A stretch of DNA of 64,000 bases from CAIRTM01 sp963723235 (lineage in GTDB: Bacteria > Desulfobacterota > WTBG01 > CAIYCZ01 > CAIRTM01). Shown here in pieces: positions 49,413 to 59,810 of this stretch. The stretch covers positions 124,001-188,000 of the forward strand of contig CAVRPV010000010.1 of assembly GCA_963723235.1 (NCBI GenBank), written 5' to 3'. The position numbers were made by a program, and so were the translations under genes. A model generated the notes under the pieces. That model was not told the DNA's origin. It saw nothing but the letters and a program-made list of their open reading frames with translations, and did not search any database. Positions within the stretch are counted from its first letter, which is position 1. Each line of letters starts with the position of its first letter.

Positions 49413-50462
49413 ATGCGGCAGATCGGGCTGGTGCGGGATGAAAGATTTTTAGCGCATCGAACCGGTCTGCATCATATAGAGACGCCCCGTCGTCTTGAAG
49501 CAATCTATTCCATGCTTGATACAAGCGGCCTGAGCAGTGCCTGTCAGGCCGTACCTGCCCGATATGCCGGTCTCGATGAACTCTGTGCGGTTCACAATGA
49601 ACGGTACATTGAAAAAATCCTTGATACGGCCGGGGAAACACTTCGCTATCTTGATACCGATACAGTTACCAGCGAGCAATCGTGCGCGGCAGCGTTTTTA
49701 GCAGCCGGCGGCTGCATCGAAGCAGTTGATGCGGTTATGACAGGCGGCCTTGACGCTGCTTTTGCCTGCGTGCGCCCCCCGGGCCATCATGCCGAACGAA
49801 ACAGGCAGATGGGTTTCTGCCTGTTTAACAATGTGGCTGTTGCTGCTGAATATGCCCGCAGAAAACACGGCCTGCAGCGTGTGCTTATTGTTGATTGGGA
49901 TGTGCATCATCCAAACGGCACACAGCATATCTTCGAGACGAGTTCAAACGTTCTGCTTTTTTCAACGCACCGCTACCCGTTTTTCCCCGGTACCGGGGCC
50001 TACACTGAAACAGGGCTGGGTGCAGGACAGGGCTATACAATTAATATCCCGTTTCCTGCCCGCGGAACGGATGCCGATTATGCGCATGCGTTCCGAACGA
50101 TCCTCATACCGGTTGCACGTGCATATGCACCAGAGCTCATCCTGGTGTCAGCCGGGTTTGATGCGCATCGCGATGATCCGATCGGCGGGATGTTTGTCTC
50201 TGCGAGCGGCTTTGCATTACTTGCCGACGAGATTATGCACATAGCCGGTGAGTGCGGCAGCGGTGCTGTTTTTGTGCTTGAGGGAGGCTATGATCTTGGC
50301 GCATTGCGATTGTCAGTTCGCGCTGTGCTTGAAACCATGCTCAGCGGTTTATCTGAGCCTTTGCGCAAGCACGATAGGAGCATGCCCGAACCGGGTGTAC
50401 CCTTTGCAGATGCGATCGAGTCTGCGCGCTGTATCTTAAAACCATACTGGGAGTGCTTGTAG
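49413..50462 (+). CDS. Histone-deacetylase-superfamily protein, AcuC-like
   Basis: 349 residues, intact. Class II HDAC-like fold: RPPGHHAERNRQMGFCLFNN (catalytic His pair), VDWDVHHPNGTQHIF (zinc Asp and His), SAGFDAHRDDPIGG (second zinc Asp) and VLEGGYDLGAL. AcuC-type enzymes remove acetyl or acyl groups from lysines, including that of acetyl-CoA synthetase, or act on acetylpolyamines. The stop abuts the start of the acetyl-CoA synthetase-like gene directly, which supports an acyl-CoA context. AGGAG 10 bases upstream of the start. Confidence 0.9.
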   Translation: MRQIGLVRDERFLAHRTGLHHIETPRRLEAIYSMLDTSGLSSACQAVPARYAGLDELCAVHNERYIEKILDTAGETLRYLDTDTVTSEQSCAAAFLAAGGCIEAVDAVMTGGLDAAFACVRPPGHHAERNRQMGFCLFNNVAVAAEYARRKHGLQRVLIVDWDVHHPNGTQHIFETSSNVLLFSTHRYPFFPGTGAYTETGLGAGQGYTINIPFPARGTDADYAHAFRTILIPVARAYAPELILVSAGFDAHRDDPIGGMFVSASGFALLADEIMHIAGECGSGAVFVLEGGYDLGALRLSVRAVLETMLSGLSEPLRKHDRSMPEPGVPFADAIESARCILKPYWECL

Positions 50463-52160
50463 ATGATGCTTGACACCAGTATTCATGTAAGAATACCTGA
50501 CCCGAACCTGGGTGACTATGCCGCAGCCTGTAAAAATTTTACATGGCAAGATGTTGATCACTATTTTTCATGGCATACGACCGGTCGTATCAATATTGCG
50601 CATGAGGCCATTGACCGGCATGCTGATAACCCCGCCTGTGCAGATCGCACCTGCCTGCGATATGTGAGCCCTGCAAAAAGTCTTGCGATCACGTATCGCC
50701 AGATGCGCGATCGCTCCAATCGCTTCGCCAATGTTTTGATACGGCTGGGCATTCAAAAAACCGACAGGGTTTGTCTGTTCCTGCCGGGCATACCTGAGCT
50801 GTATATCGCCATGGTCGGGTGCGCAAAAATTGGTGCGATTATTGTACCGCTTTATTATGATTATATGACTGGCGCTGTCAAGAGCAGGATGCTTGATGCC
50901 CGACCGAAAGCCATTGTAACAGACAGTGCGCGCCTCAGCCGCATTCCGCTGCAGGAGTTGCCCGGTCTTGAACATGTCATTATTGCGGGAGAATGTCCGG
51001 GGCATGCTACAGGCTGCAGACTCTGGGACAAAGAGATGGCAGATGCAACTGAAAACTTTGAGCCCGTGTGGCTTGAGCCGGACGCACCGTTTTTGATTGT
51101 CTATACATCGGGACATGATGGAGCCCCGGTCGGACTTGTGCATGTTCACGAGGCCATGAAGGGCTACCTGATGACAGCACGCTGGGTGCTGGATATCAGG
51201 GATGATGATATTGTGTTAACTCATGGCCGGCCGGGATGGTTTCTGAACATCGTGTACAGTGCGTTTGCGCCCTGGCTGTGCGGTGTGGAAAGCGTTGTCT
51301 GTAACGATATTGATACGGTGGAACAACTGTATGAAGTCCTTGCTGAAAGCAGGGTGTCGGTGCTCTATACGATTCCCTCTGTGTATAAAATCTTGACCGA
51401 TCCCGGAGTTGATTGTGCCGCACACTATGATCTGCGCTGTTTGCGCCATCTGCTGAGTGTACTTGAACCTTTGAAACCCGATATTCTTTTCGCCGTCCGG
51501 GAAGTGCTGAATTTGCCTGTGTGCGACACATGGTGGTCAGCTGAGACCGGCATGATAACCATTGCCAATTTCCCATGCCTGCCGATCAAACCGGGTTATC
51601 TTGGGAAACCGTTTCCCGGAATTATTGCAGCCGTACTTGATGATGATGACAGCGAAATACCGTTTTTTGAAATGGGCCGCCTTGTACTTAAATGCGGATG
51701 GCCATCACTGGCAAGGGGGATCTGGGGACGAGACGATTTTACAGCTGTCTATTGTGGCAATCCGCCCTGGTTTATGACTGGTGATGTCGCCTTTTTTGAT
51801 CAGGACGGGTACGTGTTTTATCAGGGGCGTGCTGATGATGTGGTTATAACATCAGCCGGGAAGATTGGAATCAGCGAAGTTGCATCCACGCTGCTGCGCC
51901 ACCCAATGGTTGCAGAGGCCGCAGTTGTCAGGGTGGCAGGCCCGGCAGGTTTGAAGCAGATCAAAGCATGTGTTGTTATGAAACCTGGCTATGAAGAAAA
52001 TCATTTGCTTGAAAGTGTTCTTATAGCGTTTGTCGCTGAGAACCTGTCACCGGACTGTGCCCCGGCTCAGGTTCAATTTTGCCGGAGCCTGCCGCGGGAT
52101 GAGAACGGGGCTATTCGTACAATCGTGTTGAAGGCCCGATCTCTCGGGCTCATGGCCTGA
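50463..52160 (+). CDS. Acetyl-CoA synthetase-like protein lacking signature lysines
   Basis: 565 residues, intact. The ANL fold and Acs-specific motif DTWWSAETGMITIA are present, as are WFMTGDVAFFDQDGYVFY and the hinge GRADDVV. However, the phosphate loop reads YTSGHDGAPVGLVHVH instead of the usual YTSGtTGkPKG form, and the C-terminal catalytic segment is LPRDENGAIRTIVLK where active enzymes have LPKTRSGKIMRR: the adenylating Lys, which is also the acetylation target, is Ala. So adenylation is probably impaired; it may be a pseudoenzyme, or use a different chemistry. It begins at the base after the AcuC-like gene's stop. Confidence 0.85.
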   Translation: MMLDTSIHVRIPDPNLGDYAAACKNFTWQDVDHYFSWHTTGRINIAHEAIDRHADNPACADRTCLRYVSPAKSLAITYRQMRDRSNRFANVLIRLGIQKTDRVCLFLPGIPELYIAMVGCAKIGAIIVPLYYDYMTGAVKSRMLDARPKAIVTDSARLSRIPLQELPGLEHVIIAGECPGHATGCRLWDKEMADATENFEPVWLEPDAPFLIVYTSGHDGAPVGLVHVHEAMKGYLMTARWVLDIRDDDIVLTHGRPGWFLNIVYSAFAPWLCGVESVVCNDIDTVEQLYEVLAESRVSVLYTIPSVYKILTDPGVDCAAHYDLRCLRHLLSVLEPLKPDILFAVREVLNLPVCDTWWSAETGMITIANFPCLPIKPGYLGKPFPGIIAAVLDDDDSEIPFFEMGRLVLKCGWPSLARGIWGRDDFTAVYCGNPPWFMTGDVAFFDQDGYVFYQGRADDVVITSAGKIGISEVASTLLRHPMVAEAAVVRVAGPAGLKQIKACVVMKPGYEENHLLESVLIAFVAENLSPDCAPAQVQFCRSLPRDENGAIRTIVLKARSLGLMA

Positions 52161-52265
52161 GAGCGCATTACTCCCGCCATTGTGCCGGGATATTTTGATG
52201 GCATGTTTCAAGGCAATCATCGAGCGCTAGCCACTCTTGAAAATCCTGTTTACGTTCCTCTTTGT

Positions 52266-53300
52266 TCAACCTGTGAATGCCGTAACATCAACATACGAGC
52301 TGACGAGATCGCGCAGCAGTTCAATGCGCGCGCGATCCTCAATGGTGAGCAGTGGTTGAAGACCGGCAATACGGCGCGCAGCTTCGTTGGTGTCGGTGTT
52401 TGCCAGCAGCATGGGTATGCCGCTTTCCTCGACTCGCGCGAGAATATTTGCCGGGGGCAAAATATTGTTCGTGAGCAGAATACCGGCTGAATTGCTTTCA
52501 ATCGCGGCCAGGATCATGTCGGTGCGGTCACCTCCGGTTATGATTAATTTATCGCTTTTGCGGAAAAACGGTTTCTGCAGGGCGGTATCGCCGGCCATAG
52601 CGCCGATAAAAATATGTTTCACCGTTCGTCCCAAATTGCGCTCGCAGGTCAGAACTTTGGCAAACAGCCTGTCAGCCAGAAAACGAAGATTGAAATAGCC
52701 GAGTTCAACGCGATGCGGCACGATTCCGAGAACCCTGATCTCTTTTTCAATTTCAGGCAAATACAGCTCTTTGAACGAATCAAGGGCATGGACGCCGTTA
52801 ATGATACAACCGGCAAGCTTGATACCGGTAAGGTCCACCTGCTTTCGCAGGAAAAGGATATCGTCAAGGATATCCTCATCAATGCCTGAAGCTACGATTA
52901 TCAGCGGAGCCTTGAGCGTGCGTGCGATTGAAAGCGGGTCAAGGTGCACGCTGCTGCCGTAGGAGATTGATCGTCCGCACTCAATCAGCAGCATGTCAGT
53001 ATCGCGGCCCATTGCCTCTGCCATCTGTATGAGTTGAGCACCCAGACTTTCTCCTGTGTACATGTAGCGAATTTTGGCGTGATCAAAGCCGATACTCATA
53101 TGCTCGGGATTACGGTCAAGCGTGTACAGATTCGACATCAGGGCTGCATCATAATCCCACAGCCTTTTTTTACTGTACAGCAGGCGGTCGCCGAACGGTT
53201 TCATATAACCGACAGGTCGGCGCAAATATTCGGTCAGGCCGACTATCAGGCTTGTTTTACCGGCGTTGGCACGAAGTGATGCGATAATAAATGAATTCAT
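52266..53300 (-). CDS. Phosphotransacetylase N-domain-like protein (P-loop + DRTGG)
   Basis: 344 residues, intact. BioD-like P-loop domain (SLRANAGKTSLIVGL, residues 8-22; LLIECGRSISYGSS) followed by a DRTGG domain (IITGGDRTDMILAA, residues about 250-263). This is the arrangement of the N-terminal part of long phosphate acetyltransferases without the catalytic Pta domain, where it serves as a regulatory sensor. Its start overlaps the upstream stop by 4 bases, so it is translated with the ADP-forming synthetase. Confidence 0.82.
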   Translation of the reverse strand: MNSFIIASLRANAGKTSLIVGLTEYLRRPVGYMKPFGDRLLYSKKRLWDYDAALMSNLYTLDRNPEHMSIGFDHAKIRYMYTGESLGAQLIQMAEAMGRDTDMLLIECGRSISYGSSVHLDPLSIARTLKAPLIIVASGIDEDILDDILFLRKQVDLTGIKLAGCIINGVHALDSFKELYLPEIEKEIRVLGIVPHRVELGYFNLRFLADRLFAKVLTCERNLGRTVKHIFIGAMAGDTALQKPFFRKSDKLIITGGDRTDMILAAIESNSAGILLTNNILPPANILARVEESGIPMLLANTDTNEAARRIAGLQPLLTIEDRARIELLRDLVSSYVDVTAFTG

Positions 53301-55418
53301 GGCTGTTCCTTTCGTTGGGTACTCAGTAATATGCGAACATCAAGAGCGTTGACACCGGCGTTTTCCTCGAATACCACGAGGGGGTTGATTTCAATGTCTG
53401 AAATGTAATCACAGGCCCGAACCAGCGCGCCGATTTTGATGATGGTTTCAAGAACCCCCTCGATGTCTTTTTTTGCCTCTCCGCGCACACCCAGCAACAG
53501 TGGATATGACCTGGTCTGCTTCATCATGCGGAGAATTTCAAGCCGATTCAACGGCAACGCGCGGAAGGCTACATCTTTCATGACCTCAACGTAAATACCA
53601 CCCTGTCCAAACATGGCAATCGGGCCGAAGACGGGATCGCGACGGGCTCCGATGATGGTTTCGATACCCGGCGCGATCATGGCGTTGAGTTCAATGCCGT
53701 CTATGCGCGCCCCGGGAAGGTAGGCCTGACAGCGCTGCATGATAGCCTGCCAGGCATCAATTACTTCTTCGCGGTTATGCAGGTCAAGTGCAACCCCGCC
53801 GGCATCACTTTTATGGATAATATCAGGTGATACAACTTTCATGACCAGCGGAAAACCGATATCGGCCATTCGCCCCAAAGCTTCATCAAGGCTGCGCACA
53901 ACGCAGCTTGCAGGCATCTTGATGCCGATTACCTGCATGATCTGCCGCGCCTCGTTGGCCGAGAGGAAGCTGCGCTCAGTAGCGCGGGCTTCAGACGTAA
54001 TGGCATCGATTGCCTGCGTGTCAATGACGCTGTCTTCAAATGTATCAGAGCGCGATCGTCGTTGGCGGTAATGTTCGAACATTTTGCCCATGCAGGCAAC
54101 GGCCTGGTCCACGTCGGAAAAAACCGGAACACTTTTTCGCCGCAGGCGGGCAATCGCTAGTTCCAGGTCCTCGCCGCCGACAGCGGCAAAGAGAACCGGG
54201 CGTCCGCGCTCCTTATAACGCCTGTTGGTGTCCTCAAGCATTTGTTCAAGGTCATGGGCAGGAAAGATGGCGGTTTCACAATACAGGGCCATTGCCGCTC
54301 CAATTTTATCATGATTGAGGGCAGCGTCGAGGGCCTGGCTGTATTCAGGCGCTGTAGCGCCGCCGGTTATGTCTATCGGATTCTTGGTGGACCCGAATGA
54401 AGGTGTAACCGGCGCGAAGATGTCGCGTAAAGCCTCGCTGTCGTTATACAGTGGTATGTCATAGCGCTCACAGGCATCAGTCGCCATAACGCCGACACCA
54501 CCGCCGTTGGTAACAATAACAGTTTGTTCCGTGGTGGGCTCAGGAGCGTTTGCCAGGTATGCGCACCAGTCGAATGCCTCGGCTATGCTGTCGGCCCTGA
54601 GAGCGCCGCACTGCCTGAGAATGGCATCAACAATTTCATCGGCTCCGGCAAGTGATCCGGTATGCGAGGCGGCTGCTGCCGCGCCCCGCGCAGAGCGTCC
54701 TGATTTAATAACAATGACGGGCTTGATACGCGTGGCTTTCTTGAGTGCGTTGATGAAACGTCTACCGTCCTTGATGCCCTCAATATACATCAGGATAACT
54801 TTTGTGCGCTGGTGTTGAATAAAGTACTCAAGCAGGTCGGACTCGTCAATGTCACATTTGTTGCCGACGGATACAATCGCAGAGAGTCCGATGTTTTCGA
54901 CGGCGGTTTTGCCGATCATCGCGAGCCCCAGCGCCCCGCTCTGGGTAATAATGGCTACGGAGCCGGGTGTTATGTTGCCGGGGCCGAATGTTGCGTTCAT
55001 GGAAGCATCGGCTGAATACAGACCGAAGATGTTGGGGCCGATAATGCGCATGCCATGGGCCCGGGCCGTATGAACCAGTTTTTTTTCTTCTTCTATGTTG
55101 CCGATCTCTGCAAATCCTGATGTTATGATCAGATTGTATTTAACGCCTTTTTCTGCACACTCCCGTACCGCATCATGGACCAGGCGGGCAGGAACAACGG
55201 TGCAGGCTATATCAATTGCATCGGGAATCTCGTCAACATGCCTGTAACTCTGCAGGCCGCAAATATCCCCGGCTGCAGGATTGACCGGAAACACAGAGCC
55301 CCTTATAGCCGCTGCCGAGGATATTTTGTACAATGGTATGTCCGATTTTGCCGGGTGTCTGTGAGGCCCCGATCACGGCGATTGAACACGGGTTAAACAA
55401 AGAGTTGATATGATCCAT
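53297..55418 (-). CDS. ADP-forming acetate/acyl-CoA synthetase, fused subunits, one frameshift
   Basis: About 706 residues: CoA-binding Rossmann domain (NPCSIAVIGASQTPGKIG), succinyl-CoA ligase-like domain (TQSGALGLAMIG, and the phospho-His region AAASHTGSLAGA), then the ATP-grasp domain (FPLVMKVVSPDIIHKSDAGG, and the C-terminal DIEINPL). It makes ATP from acyl-CoA or the reverse. The frame shifts at about 55298 where a G-run in TATAAGGGGCTC is one base too long; corrected: GSGYKGSVFPVNPAA. The start overlaps the upstream stop (TAATG), and the stop overlaps the next start (ATGA). Confidence 0.9.
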
Positions 55419-57327
55419 TACGGGTTTTCCCTGAATATAAGTTTAAGTTCATACACGCCTTCATCGCGATGTTTCTCGAGATCAAAACCACCCTGTTCAA
55501 AAAGGTGCATCATGGGGCCGTTTTCAACGAGAACTTCGGCCGTGAATCCCAGCAAACCCTGACGCTTGGCAAGCATGGTCAGGTATGCACAGGAGCTCAG
55601 TGCCGATACCGTGGTCATGCATGTCATCGCGCACAACAACGGCAACTTCGGCCACATGGCTGGTCTCGTCGATGCCGTACTGCCCGATGCCGACAATGCT
55701 TTGTTGCTGGTTTTCGTGTTCGACAACAGCCAGGATGACCATTTCGCGCTGTGTAATCAATAATGACAAACTGCTGCAAACGTTCATGCGGCATGTCGGT
55801 ACGAACCGACATGAATCGCCGGTACATGCTCTGGTCCGACAGCGAATAGAAAAAATCTTTTATCAGGGCTTCATCGCTGATGCGAACCGGTCGCAGCAGC
55901 AGGTCCTGACTCGTCGGATGTACGTCTCGGTGTTTCAAGAAATTCAGGGTAATTGCCGCGCTCTCCCGGGATGAATGCCTGATCCTTGTAAATCAGTCCG
56001 CATTCCTTGGCCTGCATGATCAGTTCGGCTTGAATTTTGGATGGGCTATGGCAATCAGGTTCATGGCGCGCTGGCGGATATTTGTACCGTGCAGATAGGC
56101 GATGCCGTATTCAGTGACGACATAGTGGATATCCCCGCGTGTCAGGGATACGCCGGCGCCTGTTTCCAGCCTCGGCACGATGCGTGAATTTTTGCCGTCA
56201 TTTGAAGTGGAGCGCAGGGCTAAAATCGTTTTTCCCCCGGGGGCCAGAAGGGCGCCGCGCATGAAATCAGCATGCCCGCCTATGCCGCTGTAAAAAGTGC
56301 TGCCGATTGACTCGGAGGTCGACTGACCGGTCAAATCGATTTGCAGGGCCGCGTTGATCGCAATCATGTTTTTCTGTCCGGCGATTATCAGGGGGTTATT
56401 CGTATAATCAATCGTGCGAAATGAAATTGCAGGGTTGTCGTTTATAAAATCATAGGTATCCTGTGTTCCCATGCAAAATGATGCCACGGTTTTGCCGCGG
56501 TCAATGCTTTTGCGGGAGTTGTCGATAACGCCGGAACGAATAAGCGCGACAATGCCGTCGCTGATCAGTTCCGTATGCACGCCGAGGTGTTTTTTTCCGG
56601 CAAGACTTTCAAGAATTGCATTGGGCATGCTGCCGTAACCGACTTGAATAGTATCCCCATCCTGTACGATCCGGGCTACATAATTGCCAATTTTTGCAGC
56701 GATATCATCCGGCACGTTGGCGTGATATTCAATCAGGGGTTCGTCATGCCGCACAATATAATTAATATCACGTATGTGCAGAAAGCTGTCACCATGCACC
56801 CGGGGCATGCGGGAATTTATCTGCGCAATAACGATTGAGGCCTTTTCCAACAGCGGCCTTGACAATATCAACGCTGACTCCGAGGCTTACATATCCCTGT
56901 TTGTCGGGCAACGAGGTTTGAATCAGCGCAATATCCATGCGTTCCAGTCCCTGCTGAAACAGGGCAGGCACCTGCGAGAGAAAAATCGGCGTATAATCCG
57001 CAAGACCCTGGTTGACCGCATCACGTATATTGTCGCCGATAAAGAAAGTATTCAGCCTGAAGTTGCTTTTGAATTTTTCCTCGGCAAAGGGCGCAACGCC
57101 AAGAGACCAGAGGTGAAAAATCTCGGTATCTACGAAGGCCTTCGGGTTTTCATCAACATAGCGGGTAAGAGCACTGACAAGGTACTGGGGTTTGCCGCAG
57201 GCCGTGCTGATGAATATGTGGTTGCCGCGATGGATATGGTTGAATATTTTGTCCAGAGCGATATATTTTTCCGGATAGCGTTTCTGAAGTTCGGCACACT
57301 GGTTGTCAGATGATTTTTCAGTTCATG
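55418..57327 (-). CDS. Acetyl-CoA hydrolase/transferase fused to GNAT acetyltransferase, several frameshifts
   Basis: Reconstructed as one polypeptide of about 630 residues. The N-terminal CoA-transferase half reads DTEIFHLWSLGVAPFAEEKF, QTSLPDKQGYVSLG, VQVGYG-type QVGYGSMPNAILESL (glutamate-loop region), GGHADFMRGALLAPGGK and YGIAYLHGTNIRQRA. The C-terminal GNAT half reads LLLRPVRISDEALIKDFFYS, IVGIGQYG, VRDDMHDHGIGTELL (the acetyl-CoA loop, normally Q/RxxGxG/A) and VLVENGPMMHLFEQGGF. Frames change near 57320, 56870, 56025, 55910, 55755 and 55590; the one at 56025 is a single A lost from an A-run. The exact start is unresolved: ATG 57327 has AAAGGA upstream but is out of frame. A fused hydrolase-GNAT is known elsewhere. 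Confidence 0.72.
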
Positions 57328-57487
57328 CAGATTCCTTTCGAGCCGGGAAACATATTGTAGTTTCCAGTATAGCTTAGACTCAAAAAAATATGCAAAAATA
57401 TATTAATATTGCCATGGTTGTTTTAGTTTTGATTTTTCCATGTTTATATTTTTCGCGCCCAGATACGATATATTGTAACATTTAAAT

Positions 57488-57522
57488 AAGGCCCCGCACC
57501 GTGCATCATGGTGCGGGGCCTT
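57488..57522 (-). terminator. Terminator of the AOR operon 2
   Basis: AAGGCCCCGCACC and GGTGCGGGGCCTT form a 13-bp perfect stem around a 9-base loop. It lies 63 bases after the last gene of the ferredoxin-AOR operon; the minus-strand 3' side is ATTTAAA rather than a pure T-run. Confidence 0.75.
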
Positions 57523-57585
57523 AACAGGTGGAGCGGCGTCGCGTCAGGAGTGCTGCGCTCTGCGCTGATGATTGCCGCCTGTGTT

Positions 57586-57828
57586 CTATGCGCTCAGGGA
57601 GTTGATCAATGAATCAAATCCGTCCTGCAGCGCTTCTTTTGCCTGCCGGGTATTCAGCAGTTCTTTTTTATGCAGGAATTCCACCAGCCTGAAATATCCT
57701 CCCAGCAAAATACCGCGATGTTCTTCCGAATTCATGATGTTTTTGGCGAGCAGATAGTCAAGAATATCAATCATCCGGTCTTCCAATTCAAGAAATTTCT
57801 TTGCATCTGTTTTCGTCATGACGCCCAT
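57586..57828 (-). CDS. Small helical protein at the end of AOR operon 2
   Basis: 80 residues: charged and mostly helical (KKFLELEDRMIDILDYLLAK, GYFRLVEFLHKKELL). No family recognised. It starts 17 bases after the AOR stop with a clear AAAGGAGG (about 57839-57846) and is followed by a terminator, so it is the third cistron of the operon. It may be a small AOR partner subunit or accessory factor. The start could also be the ATG three codons in (57819). Confidence 0.65.
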   Translation of the reverse strand: MGVMTKTDAKKFLELEDRMIDILDYLLAKNIMNSEEHRGILLGGYFRLVEFLHKKELLNTRQAKEALQDGFDSLINSLSA

Positions 57829-57845
57829 AGTCGCCGAGCCTCCTT

Positions 57846-59810
57846 TCAGACATAATATTTTTTATGTTTCGCCTCAGCCTCTGACAGATATTTGCTGCGC
57901 AGCGGTGCAAGATCTTTGGCAACGTAGTCAAGGCCAAGGGATTTCAGTTTGCGCTCTGACGGGAATCCGGTCTTGGGGTCCCAGTCCCGGTAACGATAGT
58001 ATTTTTGCAGCATATCATTCAGGGGGAATGTGGCGCCCACATTCGTCTGAAATTCTACGCTTTTCGGCATGGGTTCTGTCAGGAAGCGCTCCGGTACGGT
58101 GTCTTCACGGGCGCCGGACATCAGCCGGTTCCAGTAGGCGCGCTCCAGGTTGTAGATGCGCTCGCCGACTTCCTGGAATTCTTCCTCAGTGAAATCAAGG
58201 CCGGTAACAGCGTTCAGGTATTCAACCTGGTCCGGAGTCAACACGGCATAGGACCAGTGGGTGGTAAAGCAGCAGGCATTCAGGCAGTCGGTTGTGGTTT
58301 TCTGGTTTTCCTCGTAGTAGACCATGTAGGGCTTGCCGACCTTTGTAACCGGGCGGTTGGCGCGTTCATCGCCCAGCAGCTTGGTGTTGAGGCCCGGATA
58401 CAGGGCTCCGGAGAGTTCCAGGCAGCACAGGGAGCGAAGATGGTCGCAGCCGCCGCGGGTACCGACCGCAAAGGACAAACCGTAGCCGAATCCAAGGCCG
58501 CGGGGGTCATCGCCGGGCACGGTCATGCCGCGGGTGGTGATGGTATAGTAGTGGGCCTTTTCGGGCAGCTTGAGCTTGTCGGCAGCCCGGTCCGCACCTT
58601 CAGCCAGAACGTCACCGAAACCCTGCCTGAGCGCGATCATCTCGATGAGCTTTTCAACAGCGTCCTGATTACCCCAGGTCAGCTCAAGCCCTCCGGTGTC
58701 CTTGGTGGTGATCAGTCCCTGTTCAAACCATTCCATGGCAGCGCCGATCACACCGCCGGTTTCAATCCCGTCCATCCCGAAATCGTTGGTCATGCGTGCA
58801 TTGTGCCAGATTTCGTTGGCATCCTCAATAATGCCCAAACGTGGTCCGGTCGGAACGGCGTGCTCGTACTCAGGGCCGCCGAAGGTTTCACCGGCATACC
58901 TGCCATCGCGAATCTCAGTAAAACGCCCGCAGGCAATCGGGCAGGCATAGCAGCCTTCACGGTGCTTCAGAACGGTTTCGGAATGTGTTTCGCCGGACAT
59001 ATTGTTTGCCAGCGGGTGCGCACCTTCCTGGAAGTTTTTCCAGGGGAACCAGCCGTCGCGGTTGGCAACATTGATCAGACACAGGCTGCCGAAAACGTTC
59101 AGTCCGATTTTCATCGGGTCGGTTTTAAAAGCCTGGCGCAGACGGTTGCACACTTCCATCATCTTCTTGGGATCGGCGATCTTGACCGTACCGCTTCCGC
59201 GCGTGGCAATTGCCTTCAGGTTCTTGGATCCGATGACAGCGCCGGTGCCGGTACGCCCTGCAGCACGCCACACATCGTTAAACGTGCAGGCAAAACGCAC
59301 CATGTTTTCACCGGCCGGGCCGATCATCATGATGTGAATGTCCTCATCGCCCAGTTCCTGTTTAATCATCGGGTCGGCTTCGCGCGGGTACTTGCCCCAC
59401 AAATGGCTGGCATCGCGAATCTCAACCTTGTCATCATCAATCCAGATATAGACCGGGTTTTTGGCGCGGCCCTGTATGATGATCTGGTCATAGCCGGCAT
59501 ACTTCATTTCCGCTCCCCAGTGACCGCCCATATTGGAGTCACCGAAACCGCCGGTCAGCGGGCTTTTGCAGGTAACGGTCACGCGGCCGGTTGAAGGTGC
59601 GGCAGTGCCGCTCACCGGGCCCATGCCGAAGCAAACGCGCATGCGGGGATCAAAGGGATCCATGTTCGCAGGAACTTCATTGTAAATAACCTCAGAGTTA
59701 AAACCACGGCCACCGAGCCATTTGCGCCGGTATTCATATGACAGCGGTTCTTTTGTAATTTCGCCGGTTGTAAGATCGACTCTCAGTCGTTGTCCTGCCC
59801 ATCCGTACAT
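57846..59810 (-). CDS. Aldehyde:ferredoxin oxidoreductase (AOR 2)
   Basis: 654 residues, intact. ATG 59810 is chosen (MYGWAGQRLRVDLTTGEI) because AGGAGGG lies 8 bases upstream; the frame is open 7 codons further. W/Mo bis-pterin family traits: GGRGFNSEVIYNE, TVTCKSPLTGGFGDSNMGG, GRTGTGAVIGSKNLKAI, GCYACPIACG ([4Fe-4S] ligands, near residue 290) and the fourth Cys in DCLNACCF. The substrate is unknown; the polyferredoxin partner recalls AorA/AorB of aromatic degraders, but no FAD subunit follows. The operon is controlled by the elements at 60.4-60.7 kb. Confidence 0.96.
   Translation of the reverse strand: MYGWAGQRLRVDLTTGEITKEPLSYEYRRKWLGGRGFNSEVIYNEVPANMDPFDPRMRVCFGMGPVSGTAAPSTGRVTVTCKSPLTGGFGDSNMGGHWGAEMKYAGYDQIIIQGRAKNPVYIWIDDDKVEIRDASHLWGKYPREADPMIKQELGDEDIHIMMIGPAGENMVRFACTFNDVWRAAGRTGTGAVIGSKNLKAIATRGSGTVKIADPKKMMEVCNRLRQAFKTDPMKIGLNVFGSLCLINVANRDGWFPWKNFQEGAHPLANNMSGETHSETVLKHREGCYACPIACGRFTEIRDGRYAGETFGGPEYEHAVPTGPRLGIIEDANEIWHNARMTNDFGMDGIETGGVIGAAMEWFEQGLITTKDTGGLELTWGNQDAVEKLIEMIALRQGFGDVLAEGADRAADKLKLPEKAHYYTITTRGMTVPGDDPRGLGFGYGLSFAVGTRGGCDHLRSLCCLELSGALYPGLNTKLLGDERANRPVTKVGKPYMVYYEENQKTTTDCLNACCFTTHWSYAVLTPDQVEYLNAVTGLDFTEEEFQEVGERIYNLERAYWNRLMSGAREDTVPERFLTEPMPKSVEFQTNVGATFPLNDMLQKYYRYRDWDPKTGFPSERKLKSLGLDYVAKDLAPLRSKYLSEAEAKHKKYYV

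Noticed and set aside
58005..59594. A 529-codon open frame on the plus strand opposite AOR 2
   Set aside because: It is antisense to a clearly conserved gene, has no ribosome site and no recognisable domain; it reflects codon bias of the AOR gene.
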